A DNA stretch of 5,432 bases from NCBI GenBank assembly GCA_017745015.1, contig JAGIAF010000109.1, positions 4,830 to 10,261 on the forward strand, in the 5' to 3' direction. Shown piece by piece: positions 1 to 5,432 of the stretch; the first letter of the stretch is position 1, and each line of letters begins with the position of its first letter. This stretch comes from Bdellovibrio sp. (GTDB lineage: Bacteria; Bdellovibrionota; Bdellovibrionia; Bdellovibrionales; Bdellovibrionaceae). A program made the position numbers and the translations under genes. Below the pieces are notes generated by a model that saw only the letters and a program-made list of their open reading frames with translations, had not been told where the DNA came from and made no database searches.

Positions 1-2135
1 ACCTGCATTTGTCGACCTGTTTTGGGTGAGCCGGGATAGCCGACGAAAACCAGTCCTGCAATTTGCGCAATTTCTTTGAACTGTCTTTGGCTGAGTTGGC
101 CAATTTGCAGCGACTGGCCGATTTCTTCGACCAGATTGTGATCTGAAAAGAAATCGTCATCAAAGAGCGACTCGAAGTTGTAGTTCGCCGGGCCCACTAT
201 TTCGAAGCCATAGTCATTGAGAGCGAAAGAGAAAGTTGTTGGTGAGCGTTGAGCAAAGCGGTATCCCCAAAGTTGCGCTAGACCTTCGTGAACGGATCTT
301 CCCTCAAAGGGATAGACGAAAAGATGCTCCCCTTGCTTGGAACTCCATGTTTCGATCAACAAAATATCCGGTGTCGGCAGTAAGGACATTTGGCTTTGAG
401 CTCCCAAGAGAGGTTTTAGAAATCGGTCCAAGCCAGGATGTTTTTCATTGAGAACTTCGCGAAAGGCAGATCCCAGAGTCTCCGATATGGGGAAGCGGCC
501 ACCGTCCCACGAAGGAATTGTGTTGGTCGGTGCTTTGCTGGAGCGGACATAGGCGGTCATGTCTTTGAGTAAGATAAATTCCAGTTTTTTGCCTGCAAAC
601 TGGAAGACATCTCCTTTTTTAAGTTTTGAAATGAAATTTTCTTCGACGGAGCCGATGCGCGAGCGATTGGTGTAGGATACTTGCACGGACTGCTTTGAAA
701 CAATGGTCCCTATACTCATGCGATGGAGTTTGGCAACGCGGGGATCTGCTGGGCGATACTTGCCACTTTCTTCATCCATCTCAAGTTTATGAAACTGCGG
801 GTAAGCTTGCAGTGTTTCACCACCATGGGTCAGAAACTGACGACACCAGTTCAGCTCGGCCGCGGTGATTTCGGAAAAAGAAAAGGTTTCTTTTAAAGAA
901 AGCCAGAGTTCATCCATTCGCAGCCCCGGGCCACAAGCTAATGTCATCATATGCTGTAGTAAAACGTCTAAAGGCTTCTTTAGAGGTCGGCGCGGTTCGA
1001 TCATTTTTTCTTTGAGCGCTTTCTTTACAGCCTCCAGCTCTAAGATTTCCCACGAGTTGGTGGGGACGAATAGCAAACGACTTTTTCCGCCGGGGCGGTG
1101 GGCGGAGCGGCCGGCACGTTGAATCATGCGGGCCACCATCTTGGGACTGCCGATTTGTACAACTCGTTCGACGGGCTGAAAATCCACTCCCAAGTCTAGC
1201 GAGGACGTGCACACCACCCATTTTAAATCTCCATTTTTTACACCTTCTTCGACGGCCTCTCGCTCTTCTTTTTCTAAAGAGCTGTGGTGAAGGGCCATAA
1301 ATGGTTCCATGTCGGGCCGGAGTGCTAATAAGGCATCAAACCACCGTTCAGCTTGGGAGCGGGTGTTCGTAAAAATTAAAGTAGAGATCTCGGAATCTAG
1401 AACTTTTAAGAGTGGTTCTTTCAGAGCAAATCCTAAGTGTCCGGCCCAGGGGAATCGGTCGATTTTATCGGGAAGAAGGCACTCCAAGTCGAGCCTGCGA
1501 TCCGAACCTCCAGAAATTATTCTGGGGTCTTGAGCGCGCCCTACTGCAACCTTGGCTGCTTCTTCTAGATTTCCGATGGAGGCCGATAGGGCCCAGGTTT
1601 GAAGATCGGCATTAATGGAGCGCAGATATGAAAGCGAGAGTTCGCACAAGCTGCCACGTTTGCTGGCCATCAATTCATGCCACTCATCGAGAATCACCAC
1701 CTGAAGAGATTTGAAGAAGTCCTCGGCATCGGGTTGCGAAATCATCACAGCCAGAGATTCAGGCGTGGTCAGCATCAAATCGGGAGGGTGAGCGAGTTGT
1801 CGTTTTTTCTGAGTGTAGCCTGTGTCTCCCGTACGAGAGGCTATTTTAAGGGGCCATTTCATTCCCTGGATCGGCTCAAGGATAGCAGATTCAAGATCTC
1901 GTGTCAGTGCGCGAAGGGGGGTGAGATAGAGGGCTTTTAATCCGGGCCGAGGGTTTTCCATAAATTTCGCCAGAGGCCCCATGATGGCGGCATAGGTTTT
2001 TCCCGACCCCGTCGGAATATGCAAGAGACCTGATTCACCTTTTAGAAAGGCATCCCAGGCTTCTTCTTGGAACGGAAAGGGTTTCCACCCTTTTGTACGG
2101 AAAAATTCATAAACGGGTGACAACTCATTCCTCAC
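1..2135 (-). CDS. Ligase-associated DEXH-box helicase, Lhr-core family (C-terminus cut by window edge)
   Basis: Superfamily 2 helicase, expected from its family to be an ATP-driven 3'-to-5' single-strand DNA translocase working in DNA repair in the cytoplasm. I translated 711 codons without a stop. Visible motifs: PFQEEAW near residues 21-27; Walker A PTGSGKT 41-47; Ia TPLRAL 72-77; TTPES 123-127; DEWH box 150-153; motif III SASIGN 184-189; motif IV IFTNTRSQ 254-261; motif V TSSLDLGVDF 310-319; motif VI QRAGRSAHRPG 339-349. A winged-helix region (PLDVLLQHMMTLA, about 388-400) and the Lhr C-terminal domain follow, with family hallmarks DPRVAKLHRMSIGTI 464-478, GDVFQFAGKKLE 508-519, WDGGRFP 543-549 and YPFEGRSVHEGLA 608-620. 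The family is usually around 800 residues, so only the last several dozen are missing. The GTG start at 2135 is the first possible start after an in-frame stop at 2141-2139; TTG at 2123 is an alternative. It overlaps the ligase end by 11 bases. Confidence 0.95.
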   Translation of the reverse strand, partial: MRNELSPVYEFFRTKGWKPFPFQEEAWDAFLKGESGLLHIPTGSGKTYAAIMGPLAKFMENPRPGLKALYLTPLRALTRDLESAILEPIQGMKWPLKIASRTGDTGYTQKKRQLAHPPDLMLTTPESLAVMISQPDAEDFFKSLQVVILDEWHELMASKRGSLCELSLSYLRSINADLQTWALSASIGNLEEAAKVAVGRAQDPRIISGGSDRRLDLECLLPDKIDRFPWAGHLGFALKEPLLKVLDSEISTLIFTNTRSQAERWFDALLALRPDMEPFMALHHSSLEKEEREAVEEGVKNGDLKWVVCTSSLDLGVDFQPVERVVQIGSPKMVARMIQRAGRSAHRPGGKSRLLFVPTNSWEILELEAVKKALKEKMIEPRRPLKKPLDVLLQHMMTLACGPGLRMDELWLSLKETFSFSEITAAELNWCRQFLTHGGETLQAYPQFHKLEMDEESGKYRPADPRVAKLHRMSIGTIVSKQSVQVSYTNRSRIGSVEENFISKLKKGDVFQFAGKKLEFILLKDMTAYVRSSKAPTNTIPSWDGGRFPISETLGSAFREVLNEKHPGLDRFLKPLLGAQSQMSLLPTPDILLIETWSSKQGEHLFVYPFEGRSVHEGLAQLWGYRFAQRSPTTFSFALNDYGFEIVGPANYNFESLFDDDFFSDHNLVEEIGQSLQIGQLSQRQFKEIAQIAGLVFVGYPGSPKTGRQMQ

Positions 2136-3750
2136 GATTCACCGCCCTGAGAAGTTCTTGCGCGGATTGGAGAGTGTCGGCATCTTCAGCCTTTTTGTCT
2201 TTTCTCCAGCGCAGGATTCTTGGGAAGCGCACAGCGATACCAGATTTGTGACGGGCTGAGGAGCCAATGCCTTCAAAGCCGATTTCGAAAACATGCTCTG
2301 CTTGAACAGAGCGCACAGGACCGAATTTTTCTTTAGTATGACGACGAATCCATGCGTCCAGCTCATCGATCTCTGATTGATCTAATCCTGAATAGGCTTT
2401 TGCGAAGGGAATGAGTTCCTTTTTTTCGTTCCAAAGCGCGAAAGTATAGTCTGTATAAAGATTGGAGCGGCGGCCTGTTCCTGATTGGGCATAAAGCAAA
2501 ACTGCATCGAGTGTGAGGGGATCTACTTTGTACTTCCACCAATTTCCTGTTTTTCGACCCACAGAATAAACGCCGGCCCACCATTTGATCATCAATCCTT
2601 CCGCGTCCCTCTCCCGCGCCTTCATGCGGAGTTCGTTGAGCTCCTCGAGAGTATCCACATCGATAGTGGGGGAAAGGAGGACTTTTGAGTCGTGGATTTT
2701 AGTTACGGTTTTTTCTAACTTCTTCCGGCGCTCTTTGAGAGTCTCCTGGCGAATGTCGCGACTATTGAACTCAAGGCAATCATAGGCCATAAATCCCGCA
2801 GGATAATCTTTTAGTATCTGCTCTGAAACCTTCTTTCGTCCCAGTCTCTTTTGCAGTGCTTGAAACGAGGAAATTCTTTGGTTTCTAAAAACTAATATTT
2901 CACCGTCGATGACCGTTCCTTCGGGGAGGTGGGTGAAGATCTCGGTCAATTCAGGAAATGTTTCCGTAATATCCTCTTCTCCTCGGGACCAAATCCAAGT
3001 ATGACTTTCGCGGCGAATGACTTGGGCTCGGATTCCGTCGTATTTCCATTCAATACACCACTCCTTTGGATCAAAGTTCTTTTCACTGCGTTCGTTCCAG
3101 GGATGGGCGAGGCAGAAGGGATAAGGTTGGCTGAAGTTCGCGGCGACAGCTTCTTGTGAAACAACTCTTTCAAAGGCTTGCTCGCCGGTGTCCAGGTTTC
3201 CGCTGAGGCGGTGGGCAATCTGATCGGTAGGTACACCATATACTTCGCTGAGGGCGCGGATGACTAACTTCTCGCTGACACCGACGCGAAAAGCTCCTGT
3301 GATAAGTTTGTTTAAAATGAAAATCTCTTGAGCGGTGAGCTTTTTCCAGAGGTTGATAAGGCTTTGGCTTTGTTTTTCCTCGTCTTTGATTCGTGCGAGG
3401 TTGGGAATTTTCTCTTCCATCCATGCCGTCAGAGAAGTATCTGTTTGGGAGGAGGTTTCGCGGCATAAATTTAATGAATGCGCTAAGAGACTGAGTGTTT
3501 CAGCGGTATCGCCAACATGATCCCAACATTCTTCAAGAAGCCACTCAGGATAGTGAGTCTGAGTTAAAAACATTCGACTGAGTGAACGGGACGTGATGGT
3601 GCGCTTGGAAAGGCGTCCGGTCAAAAGAAGAAGCGTCCACATGGAGTCCGTGGGTGTCGCGTGTTTAAAATAGTCTTTGAGCGCTTCCACTTTTTCGTTC
3701 GTGGATGTTGTTGAATCAATCTCATCAAAGAGCTTCACAAAATCCTTCAT
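2125..3750 (-). CDS. ATP-dependent DNA ligase (cassette type, 541 aa)
   Basis: Seals nicks in duplex DNA using ATP through a covalent lysyl-AMP intermediate. The 541-residue protein has three parts. An all-helical N-terminal DNA-binding domain covers about 1-200 and includes KLTAQEIFILNKLITGAFRVGVSE near 137-160. The adenylation domain has motif I EWKYDGIR (234-241, nucleophile Lys236), motif III SRGEEDIT (255-262), VIDGEIL (280-286), motif IIIa FMAYDCLEF (320-328), motif IV EGLMIKW (384-390) and motif V WWKYKVD (404-410). A C-terminal OB fold, about 411-515, ends in a motif VI-like ARHKSGIAVRFPRILRWRKDK. All catalytic motifs are intact. No polymerase or phosphoesterase domain is fused, so it is not a LigD-type end-joining ligase. 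Its start overlaps the exonuclease stop as ATGA and is preceded by a strong Shine-Dalgarno. The neighbours place it in the ligase-associated repair cassette, probably alongside a separate NAD-dependent replicative LigA elsewhere; that last point is inference. Confidence 0.96.
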   Translation of the reverse strand: MKDFVKLFDEIDSTTSTNEKVEALKDYFKHATPTDSMWTLLLLTGRLSKRTITSRSLSRMFLTQTHYPEWLLEECWDHVGDTAETLSLLAHSLNLCRETSSQTDTSLTAWMEEKIPNLARIKDEEKQSQSLINLWKKLTAQEIFILNKLITGAFRVGVSEKLVIRALSEVYGVPTDQIAHRLSGNLDTGEQAFERVVSQEAVAANFSQPYPFCLAHPWNERSEKNFDPKEWCIEWKYDGIRAQVIRRESHTWIWSRGEEDITETFPELTEIFTHLPEGTVIDGEILVFRNQRISSFQALQKRLGRKKVSEQILKDYPAGFMAYDCLEFNSRDIRQETLKERRKKLEKTVTKIHDSKVLLSPTIDVDTLEELNELRMKARERDAEGLMIKWWAGVYSVGRKTGNWWKYKVDPLTLDAVLLYAQSGTGRRSNLYTDYTFALWNEKKELIPFAKAYSGLDQSEIDELDAWIRRHTKEKFGPVRSVQAEHVFEIGFEGIGSSARHKSGIAVRFPRILRWRKDKKAEDADTLQSAQELLRAVNREE

Positions 3751-4739
3751 GAAGCCTCCTCATGGGCATCGTATTCAGTTTGAAAGAGTCTCACTGTTTT
3801 GCCTTGCTCAGTGAGATAGCGTTGCAAGACGTCGGTTCGACCATGGGTCAGAAAAATAGTTTGTGCCTGAGTCTCCTGAATTGTCTGGTTGAGTTCGTTC
3901 CAGTCTGCGTGGTCAGAAAGCGCGAAGCCTTTTTCGTATCCTTTGCGTCGGCGGGTCCCGCGAACGAGCATCCAACCTGATGCAAAGGCAGTTTGTGGCT
4001 CTTTAAAGCGCTTCATCCACGGAGAGCGATGGGCTGAGGGAGGCGCCAGAATAAGATCCCCTTTGAAAGAATAGCCTTTATCGTGATCAAAGATGGAAGC
4101 CGTCGGAAGCATCTTTACGCCCGCATGGCGATAAATATTTGTGATAGCCTCCAGAGCGCCGTGAATATAGATGGTGCGATCGGTGAGGCGTGCCAGTTCT
4201 GCAAGAATTCGTTGCGCTTTTCCCAGGGCATAACAAAAAAGTAAACTGGGTCGCTCTTGATCTTGTTGCCACCACTCAAGGATCTTTTTTGCAGTGACCT
4301 CACCTCGATCCCATTGATAAACAGGAAGAGCGAATGTTGCTTCTGAGATGAAGGTGTCACAGGGAACCACCTCAAAGGGATCGCAAGAGGGATCTGGCGT
4401 TCGCTTGTAGTCACCGGAGGCTACCCATACGTGGCTTCCGTATTCAATACGTACTTGGGAAGATCCTAAAATATGACCGGCTGGATGAAAGCTCACCCAA
4501 GTTTTTCCCATGGGGAACTTTTCGGAGGGCAGATAAGTTTGTAATGGGAGATCTTCTCCCAGGCGTAGTTGTAAAAGGGGAGCGCATTTTGCCGATGAAT
4601 AGTATTGTCTCGATCCCCAATGAGCATGATCTGCATGAGCGTGTGTGATGATTGCGTTGGCCACAGGTCGCCAAGGGTCGATATAAAAATCACCCACAGG
4701 ACAATATAGACCTTCATTGGTGGCGCGGATTAAATCCAT
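3747..4739 (-). CDS. Ligase-associated exonuclease, metallo-beta-lactamase/beta-CASP fold
   Basis: Predicted metal-dependent DNA nuclease of the ligase-associated family, related to SNM1/CPSF73 (beta-CASP) enzymes, thought to process DNA ends before ligation. The metal site is complete: HAHADHAHWG at 33-42 gives H33, H35, D37 and H38; HPAGHILGS 85-93 gives H89; SGDYKR 108-113 gives D110; FALSDHADW 272-280 gives H277. SEATFALP (132-139) fits beta-CASP motif A with E133, and THG (298-300) supplies a further histidine. The 330-residue length is normal for this family. ATG at 4739 is the first start after an in-frame TAA at 4751-4749, and no good Shine-Dalgarno precedes it. It is the first gene of the cassette and overlaps the ligase by 4 bases. 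The family assignment is secure; substrate polarity and whether it acts on DNA or RNA cannot be read from the sequence. Confidence 0.94.
   Translation of the reverse strand: MDLIRATNEGLYCPVGDFYIDPWRPVANAIITHAHADHAHWGSRQYYSSAKCAPLLQLRLGEDLPLQTYLPSEKFPMGKTWVSFHPAGHILGSSQVRIEYGSHVWVASGDYKRTPDPSCDPFEVVPCDTFISEATFALPVYQWDRGEVTAKKILEWWQQDQERPSLLFCYALGKAQRILAELARLTDRTIYIHGALEAITNIYRHAGVKMLPTASIFDHDKGYSFKGDLILAPPSAHRSPWMKRFKEPQTAFASGWMLVRGTRRRKGYEKGFALSDHADWNELNQTIQETQAQTIFLTHGRTDVLQRYLTEQGKTVRLFQTEYDAHEEAS
3755..3761 (-). promoter_or_regulatory. Strong Shine-Dalgarno of the ligase gene inside the exonuclease end
   Basis: GAGGAGG on the minus strand, 4 bases before the ligase ATG at 3750, lies within the last codons of the exonuclease (the Glu-Glu-Ala part of its C-terminus). 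It confirms the ligase start and, with the ATGA overlap, supports coupled or re-initiated translation. Confidence 0.75.
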
Positions 4740-4798
4740 CGCTTCATTTTAGCACCGACGAGGGTTTGAACAATGCGATGGCTGCTGTGTTTTATCAG
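4740..4798. other. 59-base intergenic gap between lipoprotein stop and exonuclease start
   Basis: The only non-coding stretch in the window. I see no GC-rich hairpin followed by a T-run on the minus strand, so no intrinsic terminator separates the lipoprotein from the repair genes. Read-through from the SRPBCC-lipoprotein unit is possible, in addition to the candidate promoter located here. Confidence 0.6.
4746..4773 (-). promoter_or_regulatory. Candidate sigma70-type extended -10 promoter for the repair cassette
   Basis: On the minus strand, TTGTTC (4773-4768) is followed by a 16-base spacer and TAAAAT (4751-4746). TGC directly before the hexamer makes a TGn extended -10. Transcription would start about 7 bases later, at or next to the exonuclease ATG at 4739, so the mRNA would be nearly leaderless; this agrees with the lack of a Shine-Dalgarno there. 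It lies in the only intergenic gap of the window. This is pattern matching only. Confidence 0.4.
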
Positions 4799-5257
4799 TT
4801 AGTGGGAGGCCTTTTGCAGATCCTTAAGGTTGAACTTACCTTTTTCTGAGAAGGGGATTTTAATTCCCGAGATTTTTGCATCGCCGGTGATTTCGTATCC
4901 TACTTCTTCTCCTGCCAGGAGTTTGGCAACTCCCCCGAGAGCTTTTAAGTGATTGATGGGCAGAGGAATCTCGACTTTGCCGGAGCCTTGTGCTGGAACA
5001 CGGCTCTTTTTGTTTGTCACTGTCTTGGCAAATTCTTGGTTGTTCAGTTGAATTTCGTATGACACCTGATCGACATTAATGTCCATCTTGTTGGGATTTT
5101 GCACATCAAGTACAAAGACCAAGGTTGTGGAGAGAGCTGTCGAATCCTGAATATAGATACTGTTGAGATCTACTTTAGGCTTTTTTGCATTAAATAGCGC
5201 ACAACCGCTCAGCGACAGCGCCGAACCCATCAGAAATGCTGCGATAAGAGATTTCAC
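4799..5257 (-). CDS. LEA type 2 (WHy-domain) family lipoprotein
   Basis: Small exported lipoprotein of 152 residues. The N-terminus has a lysine, a hydrophobic stretch and a lipobox LSGC at 16-19, giving lipid-modified Cys19. The next residue is Ala, not Asp, so under the usual Lol rule it would go to the outer membrane. The mature part (about 29-148) looks like one LEA_2/WHy beta-sandwich: alternating beta strands, the typical Asn-Pro-Asn at 54-56 after a hydrophobic strand, then VPAQGSGKVEIPLP at 87-100. WHy proteins are linked to desiccation or stress tolerance in other organisms, but the function here is unknown. The start is GTG at 5257 within a GTGA overlap with the upstream SRPBCC gene; a GC-rich, Shine-Dalgarno-like GGCGGA lies 5-10 bases upstream. 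Translational coupling is likely. Confidence 0.86.
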   Translation of the reverse strand: MKSLIAAFLMGSALSLSGCALFNAKKPKVDLNSIYIQDSTALSTTLVFVLDVQNPNKMDINVDQVSYEIQLNNQEFAKTVTNKKSRVPAQGSGKVEIPLPINHLKALGGVAKLLAGEEVGYEITGDAKISGIKIPFSEKGKFNLKDLQKASH

Positions 5258-5432
5258 GCGTGTCCGCCAGTAAGATACTCATCAATGTTTTTCATTTGCT
5301 CAGACCAGCCGCCTTCGTTCATTTCGTAGGCCTTTTCGCGACGCTCAGAAGGGATTTTGTTGAAACCACTTTCGGTGACTTTCAAACGAGTTCCCCAAGA
5401 TGTCGCCTCCAGATGAAATTCCACCACAGTAG
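5254..5432 (-). CDS. SRPBCC/AHSA1-like domain protein, C-terminal fragment (start outside window)
   Basis: The last 58 codons of a gene entering from the high-coordinate edge, ending in TGA at 5256-5254. The peptide begins TVVEFHLEATSWGTRLKVTE and ends SEQMKNIDEYLTGGHA. A beta strand pair of the 'W-G-T-R-L-V-T-E-S-G-F' type, followed by a long C-terminal helix carrying 'E-G-G-W-S-E-Q-M-K-N-I-D-E-Y-L', is the usual ending of START-like SRPBCC proteins of the AHSA1 (Hsp90 ATPase activator homologue) group. These bind hydrophobic ligands or act in stress responses; the specific role is unknown. Only the tail is visible, so the family call rests on this pattern. It overlaps the lipoprotein start by 4 bases, suggesting one operon. 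Confidence 0.75.
   Translation of the reverse strand, partial: TVVEFHLEATSWGTRLKVTESGFNKIPSERREKAYEMNEGGWSEQMKNIDEYLTGGHA

Noticed and set aside
236..1940. Several plus-strand open frames (for example 236-451, 865-1122, 1309-1533, 1677-1940)
   Set aside because: All lie antisense to the helicase, whose frame carries every SF2 motif without a stop. Their translations show no domain and are rich in Arg, Ser and Pro, typical of shadow frames.
2485..3520. Plus-strand and alternative minus-strand frames across the ligase
   Set aside because: The ligase frame contains all nucleotidyltransferase motifs end to end; the overlapping frames are short and have no recognisable features.
4781..4799. CTG...CAG pattern in the gap resembling an SOS (LexA) box
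   Set aside because: The spacing between CTG and CAG is 8 or 11 bases, not the 10 expected for the E. coli-type box, and the core is not palindromic; LexA sites also differ between phyla.
4652..4849. 65-codon plus-strand frame spanning the intergenic gap
   Set aside because: It is mostly antisense to the exonuclease start and the lipoprotein end, with no Shine-Dalgarno or domain evident.
1..5432. CRISPR array, tRNA, insertion sequence or prophage
   Set aside because: Dense coding sequence covers nearly the entire window; I saw no regularly spaced repeats, transposase motifs, terminal inverted repeats or tRNA-like cloverleaf.

Overview
The window carries five genes, all on the minus strand and packed with almost no spacing, so transcription runs from high to low coordinates. 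GC content looks moderate. A GTG-started lipoprotein with a lipobox points to a diderm (Gram-negative) bacterium. A Bdellovibrio-like or other 'deltaproteobacterial' origin is a guess from the general look of the proteins; no rRNA or lineage marker is present.

In transcription order: (1) 5432-5254 holds the C-terminal end of an SRPBCC/AHSA1-like protein cut by the window edge. (2) 5257-4799 is a small lipoprotein with an LEA-type-2 (WHy) fold, joined to the first gene by a 4-base GTGA overlap. (3) After a 59-base gap, the only intergenic space in the window, comes a metallo-beta-lactamase/beta-CASP exonuclease at 4739-3747. (4) An ATP-dependent DNA ligase at 3750-2125 overlaps the exonuclease by 4 bases (ATGA). 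(5) A large DEXH-box helicase of the Lhr ligase-associated family starts at about 2135, overlaps the ligase end by 11 bases, and runs off the window at position 1. It has no stop codon inside the window, so a simple start-to-stop ORF search misses it, although it is the longest coding region here.

Genes 3-5 form the known ligase-associated DNA repair cassette (exonuclease, ligase, Lhr-core helicase). In many bacteria it also has a fourth member, the metallophosphoesterase PdeM, which would lie beyond position 1 if present. The likely logic is that the helicase unwinds or remodels damaged DNA, the nuclease trims ends, and the ligase seals the nick. The overlaps suggest the three proteins are made from one transcript in coordinated amounts. 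A candidate extended -10 promoter sits just ahead of the exonuclease start and may make the cassette mRNA leaderless. Genes 1 and 2 look like a separate envelope or stress-related unit with no evident role in repair.

No RNA genes, CRISPR arrays, mobile elements, obvious repeats or convincing terminators were seen. The window looks like an ordinary chromosomal region carrying a recognised but only partly characterised repair system, not an undescribed one.
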